DNA of 64,000 bases from assembly GCF_003634315.1 (NCBI RefSeq), contig NZ_RBXL01000001.1, positions 5,436,501-5,500,500 of the forward strand. The letters are read 5' to 3'. Shown piece after piece: positions 17,106-25,518 of the stretch. The stretch's first letter is position 1. Each line of letters begins with the position of its first letter. Position numbers and translations under genes: made by a program. This stretch comes from Thiocapsa rosea. Its GTDB lineage: Bacteria > Pseudomonadota > Gammaproteobacteria > Chromatiales > Chromatiaceae. The notes under the pieces were generated by a model. It was not told where the DNA came from. It worked only from the letters and a program-made list of their open reading frames with translations, and searched no databases.

Positions 17106-18545
17106 ATGCCGAATCACGCCCTTTCCGATCTGCTGTCCACGCTCGATTTCGCCTGGCGGCGCGAGCCGGCCAAGCCCTGCACCTTGGACAACATCCAATG
17201 GCGTGCAAACGCCTGCGATGCCGGCTCGATCCTTTTCTTCCAGCGCTTCGACGACGGGCGCACCGATGCGGAGATCATCGAGCGCTATCTCGCCGACAGC
17301 CCCTGTTCCGTGCTGGTCACCAACCGCATGATCGAGGGCATCGAGCGACTGCAGGGCAAGGGGATCTATGTCACGCACCCCGGCGATTGGGCCGAGGTCG
17401 TCGGCCGCTTCTGCGATCGCGTCTATCCGCTGGACACCGACGGCACGACCTTTCTGGGCGTCACCGGCACCAACGGCAAGACCACGACGGTCAAGTATCT
17501 GGAGGCGATCCTCTCTGCGCATGGCCGGCCCGTCCTCTCGGTCGGGACGCTCGGCCTCTCTTTGGCGGGCGAGCCGCTGGCCACGACCGGATTCACCTCC
17601 CCGCCCCTGATCGAGCTGCGCCGTCTGCTGCACGCCCATCGCGACCAATATGCGGTGGTCGCGATGGAGGTCAGCAGTCACGCCCTGGATCAAGGGCGTG
17701 CGCACGGCATCCCGCTGCAGAACGCCGCCTGGACCAACTTCACGCAGGACCACCTGGACTATCACGGCGGCGAGGCGGCCTATTTCGCAGCCAAGGCGCG
17801 CATCCTGGACATGATCGCGGACGGGGGCCGTCTTTACACGACCAGTTCGGATGTCGCCGAGCGTCTGTCGGAGAATGGCCAGCCGCGGGTCCCCGTCCAG
17901 GTCCTGCCTGCCGCGACGCTCGGCGCCGAGGCGCTCGCCGCCAAGCCCTTCCTTGCATTGGCCCACAACCGTCGGAACTATGCCCTCGCCATCGCCTTGG
18001 CGGACGGGGTCTTGGGACCGGAAGCGCGCGAGGACTGGCGTCACCTGAGCGCGGTGGACGGGCGCTTCGAGTGTCGCGTCGTCGGCAATCGCACCCTAGT
18101 GGTCGACTTCGCCCACACCCCGGACGCACTCGAAACCATCCTAACCGCGATTCGCGATGCCTTCCCCCAAGCGCGTGTCGCAACACTCTTCGGCTGCGGG
18201 GGCGATCGCGATCGCTTCAAGCGCCCGCTGATGGGTGCGTCGGTGGCCCGTCATTCGGACCACACGATCGTGACCTCGGACAACCCGCGTTTCGAGGACC
18301 CCGAGCGCATCATCGCGGATATCCTCACGGGCATGCCCGAGGCGGGTCGCGAGGTGGTGGTCGAGCGACCACGCGCGATCGCCCGTCTGTTCGACTTCCT
18401 GGCCGAACGCCCGGAGGACGAGCCCTGGGTCGCACTCGTCGCCGGCAAGGGTCACGAGCGCTATCTCGACGCCAAAGGCCGCAAGACGCCCTACAGCGAT
18501 CAGGACGAGATCGAGCGCAACCTGATCCGTCTCGGCTGGGCCTGA
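17106..18545 (+). CDS. MurE-like Mur ligase (UDP-MurNAc-tripeptide synthetase family)
   Basis: A 479-aa ATP-dependent amide ligase. The P-loop is GVTGTNGKTTTVKYLE (about 119-134). Substrate residues include SSHALDQGRAHG and NFTQDHLDYHG, the C-terminal domain has FAHTPDALE and FGCGGDRDRFKRPLM, and a SDNPRFEDP motif matches the DNPR meso-diaminopimelate-recognition loop of MurE. The N-terminal uridine-binding domain is atypical: it lacks the usual MurE opening and begins MPNHALSDLLSTLDFAWRR. It sits outside any cell-division/wall cluster, next to a symporter gene. It may be a second, divergent MurE acting on another peptide-like substrate. Confidence 0.82.
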   Translation: MPNHALSDLLSTLDFAWRREPAKPCTLDNIQWRANACDAGSILFFQRFDDGRTDAEIIERYLADSPCSVLVTNRMIEGIERLQGKGIYVTHPGDWAEVVGRFCDRVYPLDTDGTTFLGVTGTNGKTTTVKYLEAILSAHGRPVLSVGTLGLSLAGEPLATTGFTSPPLIELRRLLHAHRDQYAVVAMEVSSHALDQGRAHGIPLQNAAWTNFTQDHLDYHGGEAAYFAAKARILDMIADGGRLYTTSSDVAERLSENGQPRVPVQVLPAATLGAEALAAKPFLALAHNRRNYALAIALADGVLGPEAREDWRHLSAVDGRFECRVVGNRTLVVDFAHTPDALETILTAIRDAFPQARVATLFGCGGDRDRFKRPLMGASVARHSDHTIVTSDNPRFEDPERIIADILTGMPEAGREVVVERPRAIARLFDFLAERPEDEPWVALVAGKGHERYLDAKGRKTPYSDQDEIERNLIRLGWA

Positions 18546-18566
18546 CGCAGGTCGACGAGCATCGAC

Positions 18567-19757
18567 ATGCCGATCACTGTGCCCTTGCGCCGACTCTACT
18601 CGGTCCCCGTGGGTCTGCTGCTGGGCATCGCGCTCGCGTTGCTGGTTCCCGACGGTGCGCCCTACGTGGCCTGGATCGGGCAGATCTTCATCTCCATCCT
18701 CAAACTTCTCATCCTGCCGCTGATCCTGGTCTCCATCTATGCCTCGCTCTCGGGCGGGCGCGAGCTGCGACGGATCGGCGGGCGGACCCTGCTCTACTAC
18801 CTGACCACCTCCGCGGTCGCCGCGGGGCTGGGAACGCTGATCGGACTCGCGCTCTCGCGCGATCTCCCCGCGGGGCTGCTCCAACTCGAGCAGGTCGAGC
18901 CGGGCGCGGCGCGCTTCAGTGTCGAGCACCTGGTCGCGAATCTCATCCCGAGCAATCTCTTCGCCTCGCTCGCGGACGGGAACATCCTGCACATCGTCTT
19001 CGTCGCCATCGTCCTGGCGATTGCCTCGCGGCGGATCGCCGGCGACTATCGCGAGACCCTGCTCGGCGGAGCCCGCGCCATGGACGCCCTGCTGATGCAG
19101 GTCCTGCGCGGGGTGCTCGCACTTGCGCCGGTCGGGATCGCGGCGCTGATCTACGACGGGCTCGCCGGGATGGACTGGGCCGAGGTCTTCCAGTTGCACG
19201 CCTTCGTGTGGGCGGTTGCCCTGGCCGCGGTGCTGCACGCCGGGGTCTTCCTGCCGACCCTGTTTCGTGTGCGTACGGGGCTTTCACCTTGGCGCTTCGT
19301 CGTTGCCTGCCGCGCACCGCTTCTGACCGCCCTCTCGACCGCCTCGAGCGCCGCGACCTATCCGGTCTCGAAGCAGGCCCTGGAAGCCAACGGTGTCAGC
19401 GAGCGGGTCACCGCCTTCAGCCTACCCCTGGGCGCCACGCTCAACATGGACGGCTCCGCCCTCTACCAATCGATTCTGCTGATCTTCATGTCCCAGCTCG
19501 CCGGGGTCGATCTCAGTCCCGCGCAAGCACTCTTCATCGTCCTGCTCACCATGGCCTCCTCCGCCGGCACGGCAGGCATTCCCGGCGGCGGCATCGCCCT
19601 GATGGCCTTCATGCTCGACCTGCTCGGCCTGCCGCAGACCTATCTGGCGCTCTATCTCGTCGTCGACCGGTTCTTCGATTACCCCATCACCGCCGTCAAC
19701 GTCTGGGGCGACCTGGTCGTCGCGGCCCTGGTCGACCGCGATCTGCGTCGAGGCTAA
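18567..19757 (+). CDS. dicarboxylate/amino acid:cation symporter (DAACS family)
   Basis: A 396-aa inner-membrane protein with the glutamate-transporter-homologue fold. It has about eight helices and two hairpins, including the serine-rich hairpin STASSAATYPVSKQALE, the NMDGSALYQ motif of helix 7 (residues near 293) and SSAGTAGIPGGGIA in the second hairpin. It probably takes up dicarboxylates or acidic amino acids with Na+ or H+. It starts 21 bp after the Mur ligase stop, so the two are likely co-transcribed, hinting that transported and ligated substrates could be related (inference). Confidence 0.88.
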   Translation: MPITVPLRRLYSVPVGLLLGIALALLVPDGAPYVAWIGQIFISILKLLILPLILVSIYASLSGGRELRRIGGRTLLYYLTTSAVAAGLGTLIGLALSRDLPAGLLQLEQVEPGAARFSVEHLVANLIPSNLFASLADGNILHIVFVAIVLAIASRRIAGDYRETLLGGARAMDALLMQVLRGVLALAPVGIAALIYDGLAGMDWAEVFQLHAFVWAVALAAVLHAGVFLPTLFRVRTGLSPWRFVVACRAPLLTALSTASSAATYPVSKQALEANGVSERVTAFSLPLGATLNMDGSALYQSILLIFMSQLAGVDLSPAQALFIVLLTMASSAGTAGIPGGGIALMAFMLDLLGLPQTYLALYLVVDRFFDYPITAVNVWGDLVVAALVDRDLRRG

Positions 19758-19784
19758 GGAACGGTTCAAAAACAACCGAAAGAC

Positions 19785-19908
19785 GTAGGATGGGAAGAGC
19801 GAAGCGAAACCCATCCAGCCCGCGCCAAGGGCATCAGACCAAAACCCGGCAATGCGGCAACGCGGTGGTTTGGAGGATGGGTTTCGCTGCGCTCTACCCA
19901 TCCTACGC
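19785..19908. repeat. GTAGGATGGG / AAACCCATCC repeat in inverted orientation
   Basis: GTAGGATGGG-AGAGCGAAGCGAAACCCATCC (about 19785-19816) and a reverse-oriented unit GGAGGATGGGTTTCGCTGCGCTCTACCCATCCTAC (about 19872-19907) flank a spacer. The AAACCCGGCAATGCGGCAACGCGG spacer recurs nearly unchanged at 27128-27150. It separates the convergent symporter and asnB genes. Confidence 0.75.
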
Positions 19909-19975
19909 ATTGATCAAGGTGTTCACCTTGTTCAGGTTTCTGAATCGTCGCTGAGAGCCGTGACCAGCGAGGCCG

Positions 19976-21796
19976 TCAACCAATCCAATCGAGCGGATCC
20001 TCCTCCGCGCTCGGGCATGCGTCGGGGTCGTCGAGGATGAATCGGCCCCAGAGTGCGAGCTGCATGAGCTGCAGCAAAGGGCCGGTCGCCCCCGTGCCGG
20101 TGCGACGCTGCAACGCGACGAGGGCGGGGACGAGCTCGGGTCTGAGCCATTCGCGAATCAAAGGGCTTGCGGCGAGCTTCCCCCCGAGGCGCTCGAGCAG
20201 ATCCCCGCGAAGCACCTCGCCGATCGGCACACCGAAGCCGCGTTTCTTGCCCTCCGACTGCCCTTGGGGCAAGAGCGGCTCCGCCCAGTGCCGGAGGATC
20301 CGCTTACCGACTCGACCCTGAACCTTGAGCCGGTCCGGAAGCGAGAGACCCAACTCGACGATGCGGTGGTCCAGATAGGGGACCCGCCCTTCCAGCCCGA
20401 AGGCCATCAGGGTGCGATCCACCTTGACCAGCAGGTTGTCGGCAAGCTCCGTGCGAATATCCGTGTACTGGGCGCGACGCAGGAAACCCCAGCCGCGCGG
20501 GGTCTCTGCCCAAGCGGACTCGACGGGACCGTAGAGCCACTTGCGCCCGGCTTCCAAGGTATCGCCGAAGCCGGACCGGCGCAGCGATTCCGGCCAACGG
20601 CTGCCGCGGCGGTAGTTGCCGGTGCGCGGATGCAGGATCTGCTTCATGATCTGCTGCAAAGGCGAGCGGCGATAGCGGCCGTAACCCGCGAAGACCTCGT
20701 CGCCGCCCTCGCCGGTGAAGACCACCTTCAGCTCGCGGGCGGCGGCCTGTGCCATCAGGGCCGAGGGCAGACAGGCCGGGTCGTACATGAGATCGTCCGC
20801 CGCACGGACGCACAGCGGAAGCGCGCGAAAGACATCCATCATGTCGAGCCGCAGCTCGGTGTGGTCGCTGCCGAAACGCTCCGCCACGCGCAGCGCATCC
20901 GCAAGCTCGTTCCCCTCGTCGGTGCCTGCATAGCCGACCGAAAAGGTGCGCAGCGGCGCGTTGCCCCACCGGGACAGGCGGGCCATCAGGATTCCGGAGT
21001 CGAGTCCGCCCGAGAGGAAGAGGCCGTAGGGCACGTCCGAGCGCATGTGTTCGCGCAGCACCTGATCGAACAGCGGATCGAGCTCCTCGCACGCCTCCTC
21101 CAGAGCGAGCTCCCGCTGCGGGATGTCGAGCGCCGACCAGTAGGTGATCTGTCGAGGCGTCAGGCCCTCGTCGATCACCAGCGCGGTGCCCGGCTCCAGC
21201 TTGCGGATGCCTTGCAAGATGGTCTCGGCCCCGCTGTTGAAGCCGATCTCGAAGAAGCGCGCGAGTGCTTCGGGCGAGATCTCGGGCACCCGCGGAAGCA
21301 AGGGCAGCAGCCCCTTGATCTCGGAGGCGAAGGCCACGCGATCGGGCAAGACGGCATAGTAGAGCGGCTTGATCCCCAGCCGATCGCGCCCGAGGATCAA
21401 CGTGCGATCACGCGTCGAGTACAGGGCGAACGCGAACATCCCGTTGAGGCGCTGCAGACCCGCCACCCCGAAGCGGTCGTAGGCGTGCAGGATCGTCTCG
21501 GAGTCCGAGTGCGTGCGGAAACGGCACCCGTCCGCTTCCAACTCGGCCCGCAGCTCGACGAAGTTGTAGATCTCTCCGTTGGCCACGAGGGCATAGTGAC
21601 CGTCGGTATCCAGGATCGGCTGATGCCCGCCGCCGAGATCGATGATCGAGAGACGGGTGTGGGCCAGACCGACCGAGTCGACGCAATGGACCCCGCTGTC
21701 GTCCGGACCGCGATGGCCGAGCCTGGCGGCCGCGAGCGTCAGTGACGCGATATCCGGGCTACCGCGACGCAGGATTATGCCGGCGATTCCGCACAT
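19976..21796 (-). CDS. asnB: asparagine synthetase (glutamine-hydrolysing)
   Basis: Class II (Ntn) amidotransferase of 606 aa. The catalytic Cys2 is in MCGIAG, with GHRGPDDSG and NGEIYN in the glutaminase domain. The synthetase domain has the PPi-loop SGGLDS and the ATP-site segment FTGEGGDEVFAGY. The ATG at 21796 exposes Cys2 directly after Met, which fixes the start although the frame is open to 21943. It may make asparagine, but relatives in polysaccharide or exosortase loci amidate other substrates. Here it lies 15 kb from the polysaccharide locus, so the general role is favoured. An upstream CGCTCGGTATACT motif is at 21904-21918. Confidence 0.9.
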   Translation of the reverse strand: MCGIAGIILRRGSPDIASLTLAAARLGHRGPDDSGVHCVDSVGLAHTRLSIIDLGGGHQPILDTDGHYALVANGEIYNFVELRAELEADGCRFRTHSDSETILHAYDRFGVAGLQRLNGMFAFALYSTRDRTLILGRDRLGIKPLYYAVLPDRVAFASEIKGLLPLLPRVPEISPEALARFFEIGFNSGAETILQGIRKLEPGTALVIDEGLTPRQITYWSALDIPQRELALEEACEELDPLFDQVLREHMRSDVPYGLFLSGGLDSGILMARLSRWGNAPLRTFSVGYAGTDEGNELADALRVAERFGSDHTELRLDMMDVFRALPLCVRAADDLMYDPACLPSALMAQAAARELKVVFTGEGGDEVFAGYGRYRRSPLQQIMKQILHPRTGNYRRGSRWPESLRRSGFGDTLEAGRKWLYGPVESAWAETPRGWGFLRRAQYTDIRTELADNLLVKVDRTLMAFGLEGRVPYLDHRIVELGLSLPDRLKVQGRVGKRILRHWAEPLLPQGQSEGKKRGFGVPIGEVLRGDLLERLGGKLAASPLIREWLRPELVPALVALQRRTGTGATGPLLQLMQLALWGRFILDDPDACPSAEEDPLDWIG

Positions 21797-22060
21797 CTTT
21801 TCTCTTTCCCCATCAGCGTCGATCGATGCCTCTCGGCGCCGAATCAACGTCACCGCTGTCGGGAGAGTGGCTTGTGGGCGCCCGGGTCGGCGCGGCGTCA
21901 CAGTATACCGAGCGCAGGTCTTGCGAGGGGTGACCGGAGGCATTTCGCGCGCGGTGGTGCCGACAGCCGCACAAAATCTCGGGCATGCCCGCGACTACTC
22001 CCATCGGCGGCCCGCTCGGGATAGACTCAACACACCTCGGGCCGGGCCGGATACGTGTCC

Positions 22061-23851
22061 ATGTCGACTCCTCGCTCCATCGGATCGCTGATCGCCTCGT
22101 CGACCATCGTCGGCCTCTCGCTGGTCGGGGTCGTGTTCGCCGATACAGCGCAAGCTGCGGAGGCGTGCCGACAAGGCGATGAGGTGCGAATCTGGACCGC
22201 ACCGCTGCAACCGAGCCCGGGCGCACCACTGGAGATCATCGCGGTCGCCACCGACGCCGATCTCGATGACGTACTGATCACGGATCCCGCCGGCCGCCAG
22301 ACCAGCCTGCGCACCGCCCGCGCCGGCGGACCGCCCTGGAGTCTCTACGGGACGCAGTTTCGCCCGGTCGCCGGGACCTATCGCATCGAGACCACACGCG
22401 CCGGGCGGGTCGCGGGCTGCACCGAGGTGACGGTCGGCGGAGGTGGCGGCGACCGCGGGAGCGGCGAGTGGGATCTGGCGACGGAGGCCTTCTACGCGGC
22501 CTGGATCGAGCACCTCTTCGAGGCGCCACCCGAGCAATCGCTGAGCTTCGACTCGCTCGGCCCGGTGCTGCGCGACCCCGAGCGCAACCTGCTCTTCAAC
22601 TATCTCGGCGACGGCGAGGACAGCCGGCTCCCCGCCGAGCCGGACTGCGCGGACCTGCCCTATTTCCTGCGGACCTATTTCGCCTGGAAGCTCGGCCTGC
22701 CGATCGCCTACCGACCCTGCACGCGCGGGAGTCGAAGCAGCCCCCCGACCTGTCAGTCACCCGTTGCCGAGACGCGATTCATCGGCAGCAGGGCCTCCGC
22801 CGAGACCTTTCGCGAGGCCAGCCGAACGATGATGAACACGGTGCATTCGGGCAGCGCACGCACCGCGCTGCGCGACGAGGCGACCGATGTCTATCCCGTC
22901 GCGCTCGATCGCGCGACACTCTGGCCCGGGACCATCTTCGCCGACCCTTACGGTCACATCATGGTGATCGTGAAATGGCTTCCCCAACGGGGCCGGGAGA
23001 GCGGTCTCCTGCTCGCGGTCGACGCCCAACCCGACAACTCGGTGACCCGCAAGCGCTTCTGGGAGGGCACCTTCCTGTTCGCGCAAACCCCGAGCGCGGG
23101 GCCGGGCTTCAAGGCGTTCCGACCGGTGGTGCACACCAGCGGCGGCGTGCGCCAGTTGCCCAACAGCGCACTCGACGGGCGATCCGGTCTGCCGCCCTTC
23201 TCGCTCGAGCAAGCCGCACTCTCGCCGGCCGACTTCTACGCACGCATGCATCAGCTCATCAACCCGCGGGGCCTGGAGCCAGAGGTCGCCTACGCCGCAA
23301 CGCTGGACGCCCTGATGGAGCAGCTCGAAACACGCGTGACCTCGGTCGACAACGGCGAGGCCTACATGCGCAACCGACCCGGGACCCTTGTCCCGATGCC
23401 GAGCGGACCGGCGATCTTCGAAACCACAGGTCCTTGGGAAGATTACGCCACCCCGTCGCGCGACATGCGTCTACTGATCGCCATGAATGTGCTCGCGGAG
23501 CTGCCGGAGCGCATCCGTCGCTACCCGGAGCTCTTCGTTCTGCAAGGCCGCTCGCCGAGCGATGCCGCCGCCCACATCGAACGCCTGAACGCGCAACGGA
23601 TGGACGAGCGCTTCGTGACCTACACCCGCAGCGACGGCACACCCTGGCGGCTGAGTCTCGGGGAGATCTACAACCGCCGCGCCGAATTCGAGATCGCCTA
23701 TAACCCGAACGATTGCGTGGAGCGACGCTGGGGCGCATCCCCCGGCACCCCGGATGAAACCACCTGTCGCCGGACGGCGCCGGCTGACCAGCGTGCGCGC
23801 ATGGAAGAGTATCGCCCCTGGTTCCGCGATACGGTCCGCCCTCCGCGGTAG
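22061..23851 (+). CDS. exported protein with an NlpC/P60-like cysteine-peptidase signature
   Basis: A 596-aa protein (an in-frame GTG 6 bp upstream at 22055 is an alternative start). A signal peptide ends near TAQAAEA, followed by a beta-rich domain (about 36-130). A central region then has a Cys in DCADLPYFLRTYFAWKLGLP, a His in DPYGHIMVIVKW and an Asp in AVDAQPDN. The order Cys-His-Asp and local patterns resemble papain-like NlpC/P60 or transglutaminase folds. The C-terminal 200 residues are unrecognised. Two more exported proteins follow at short distance, so it probably works in the envelope. Peptidase activity is inference. Confidence 0.6.
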   Translation: MSTPRSIGSLIASSTIVGLSLVGVVFADTAQAAEACRQGDEVRIWTAPLQPSPGAPLEIIAVATDADLDDVLITDPAGRQTSLRTARAGGPPWSLYGTQFRPVAGTYRIETTRAGRVAGCTEVTVGGGGGDRGSGEWDLATEAFYAAWIEHLFEAPPEQSLSFDSLGPVLRDPERNLLFNYLGDGEDSRLPAEPDCADLPYFLRTYFAWKLGLPIAYRPCTRGSRSSPPTCQSPVAETRFIGSRASAETFREASRTMMNTVHSGSARTALRDEATDVYPVALDRATLWPGTIFADPYGHIMVIVKWLPQRGRESGLLLAVDAQPDNSVTRKRFWEGTFLFAQTPSAGPGFKAFRPVVHTSGGVRQLPNSALDGRSGLPPFSLEQAALSPADFYARMHQLINPRGLEPEVAYAATLDALMEQLETRVTSVDNGEAYMRNRPGTLVPMPSGPAIFETTGPWEDYATPSRDMRLLIAMNVLAELPERIRRYPELFVLQGRSPSDAAAHIERLNAQRMDERFVTYTRSDGTPWRLSLGEIYNRRAEFEIAYNPNDCVERRWGASPGTPDETTCRRTAPADQRARMEEYRPWFRDTVRPPR

Positions 23852-23924
23852 CACAAGACACCTCGACGCCCGATGATAGGCACCCAACACCAACGCCCGG
23901 CTGCACCCAAACGGAGTCCGTCCC

Positions 23925-24716
23925 ATGCCGAGTTGTTCCTCCGTGCCGCATCCGGCCGAGCAGGTCCTGCTCCGAATCGCCTTTGTCGCGCTCTGCCTGA
24001 CCCTGGTCGCCTGCGGAGCCCCTGCCCCGCGCCCCGGCGAGGCGCCGGGAACCTGGGCCGGACGCCCCATCGGGCAGGCGCCCTCGCCCAACCCGGGGCT
24101 CAAACAGGCGATGATCCAACGCGCGACCCGCGAGTGGGAGTACTTTGATCGGCAGGTCGTGGTCTTCAAGGGCGCCGAGGAAAGCATCCCCCACGTCGGC
24201 GCCTGGGAGGACGATTACACCCATTTCAGTCGGGTCAACGTCTATTGGCGCGCGGTCAACAAGCCCGCGCTCGATGGCCTGGACTGCCGCCAGCCCTGGT
24301 CGGCCGCCTTCATCAGCTGGGTCATGCAGAGCGCGGGCGTGCCCACGAGCCAGTTCCGCCCGGCGATCGCCCACTGGGTCTATCTCTCCGCCATGGTCGA
24401 GGAGGCAAGCTATCCGGGTCGCTATTTCGTTCCCCGGCGGATTCAGGACTACAGTCCCCGGCCGGGCGACCTGGTCTGCGCACCGCGAGGCCGCACCCCG
24501 GTGCGTCCGATCGACGGCTACATCAGCGCCGGGATGCTCCAGGGCGCGGAGACCCACTGCGATCTGGTCGTCGGCAAAAGCGGCCAAACACTCGAGGTCA
24601 TCGGCGGGAACGTCCGCAACTCGGTCTCCAAAAGCATCCTCGAGCTCGACGCCCAAGGACGGCTCAAGCCTGTACCGCGCCGGCCTTGGTTTCTGGTGAT
24701 GGAGAATCGGCTCTGA
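23925..24716 (+). CDS. DUF2272-containing lipoprotein
   Basis: A 263-aa protein with a lipobox LTLVAC (Cys about 30) after a hydrophobic stretch, then a Pro-rich linker and a DUF2272 domain. The domain shows a conserved-looking Cys in GLDCRQPWSAAFISWVMQSAG, an HWVYLS segment, PGDLVCAPRG and THCDLVVG. Such C-P-W-S-A and PGD/H-x-D patterns are like CHAP/NlpC amidases (Cys-His), so envelope peptidase or amidase activity is plausible but unproven. GGAG lies at normal distance before the ATG. It lies 73 bp after the previous exported gene and 12 bp before the next. Confidence 0.72.
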   Translation: MPSCSSVPHPAEQVLLRIAFVALCLTLVACGAPAPRPGEAPGTWAGRPIGQAPSPNPGLKQAMIQRATREWEYFDRQVVVFKGAEESIPHVGAWEDDYTHFSRVNVYWRAVNKPALDGLDCRQPWSAAFISWVMQSAGVPTSQFRPAIAHWVYLSAMVEEASYPGRYFVPRRIQDYSPRPGDLVCAPRGRTPVRPIDGYISAGMLQGAETHCDLVVGKSGQTLEVIGGNVRNSVSKSILELDAQGRLKPVPRRPWFLVMENRL

Positions 24717-24728
24717 TCGGAGGTAACC

Positions 24729-25313
24729 ATGCACAACACCGAAAGACTGCCCTGGTCGGCATGCCTCGGCGCAGTTCCAGCGATCCTGCTGCTCTGTGCC
24801 GTCCACGCCCACGCCGACGCGACCTGGACCGCGCCGCTGCAACGGGGCGGTCAGGTCGAGGTCGATCCGCGCACCAACCGCCCGGTCCTCGATCAGGACG
24901 GTCGCCGGACCCAACTCTGGGACGGCGTGCACCGACTCGAAGACGGCTCGGTCATCCGCATCGAGGGCGGCCGGGTGGTGCCGACGACGGACATGCTGGC
25001 CCCGAGCGGCGCGCCGAGCGAGTCGGCAACCCCCGATGCCGACCCGGCCAAAGCTGCCGAAGCGACCGAAGGCACGACCGAGCCACTGACCGGAGACCGC
25101 TTCACCGGCGCCTCACCCTGCGAGCAATTGGTGCTCCAAGTGTGCGGCGCCGCCCGCACCTGCTGGCGCGAACCCGCCTGCGAAGCCGCACGCCAACTGC
25201 GGGAGATGGAACAGGAAGAATGGCTCAAAGGCGCCGACCCGAGCCTCGTCACCGAGAGCGGAAAACAATGCGAAGAAGCCATCAACAACGCCTTCTTCGC
25301 CCCATGCCCCTAA
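24729..25313 (+). CDS. small exported protein of unknown function
   Basis: A 194-aa protein with a signal peptide (hydrophobic core AILLLCAVHAHA, cleavage near residue 33). A short beta-like region NRPVLDQDGRRTQLWDG follows, then an Ala/Thr/Pro-rich linker (about 95-125) and a C-terminal domain with six Cys (CEQLVLQVCGAARTCWREPAC...) likely forming disulfides. GATCGGAGGTAACC gives a clear ribosome binding site. It ends the three-gene exported cluster; a direct-repeat array follows. No family recognised. Confidence 0.65.
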   Translation: MHNTERLPWSACLGAVPAILLLCAVHAHADATWTAPLQRGGQVEVDPRTNRPVLDQDGRRTQLWDGVHRLEDGSVIRIEGGRVVPTTDMLAPSGAPSESATPDADPAKAAEATEGTTEPLTGDRFTGASPCEQLVLQVCGAARTCWREPACEAARQLREMEQEEWLKGADPSLVTESGKQCEEAINNAFFAPCP

Positions 25314-25335
25314 TCACCCCCACAACAAACGCAGC

Positions 25336-25483
25336 GTAGGATGGGTAGAGCAAAGCGAAACCCATCCTCCAGACTCCAACACCTCGGTCCCGGCACCCCT
25401 AGAGCAAAGCGAAACCCATCCTCCAGGCTCCAACACCTCGGTCCCGGCACCGCTAGAGCAAAGCAAAACCCATCCTCCCCGTC
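25336..25483 (+). repeat. Three direct 54-bp copies built on the GTAGGATGGG/AAACCCATCC repeat
   Basis: TAGAGCAAAGCGAAACCCAT begins at 25346, 25400 and 25454, an exact 54-bp period, separated by near-identical CTCCAACACCTCGGTCCCGGCAC spacers. The first copy carries the GTAGGATGGG end. Only three units, unbroken spacer identity and no cas genes argue for local duplication of the dispersed repeat and not a CRISPR. Confidence 0.8.
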
Positions 25484-25518
25484 GAGACGCCCCTCGGAGC
25501 AGGCGAAGACCTCCCGCC

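Noticed and set aside
17057-19954. 965-codon open frame overlapping the Mur ligase and symporter on the same strand
   Set aside because: Both real genes in the other frames have clear motifs; this frame is Arg/Pro-rich shadow sequence.
19976-21796. asnB as an exosortase-system amidotransferase
   Set aside because: It is 15 kb from the polysaccharide genes with no exosortase gene beside it; sequence alone fits a general asparagine synthetase.
25346-25483. Regular 54-bp direct repeats resembling a CRISPR array
   Set aside because: Repeat and spacer are both conserved between units, there are only three, and no cas gene is near. They are tandem copies of a dispersed repeat.
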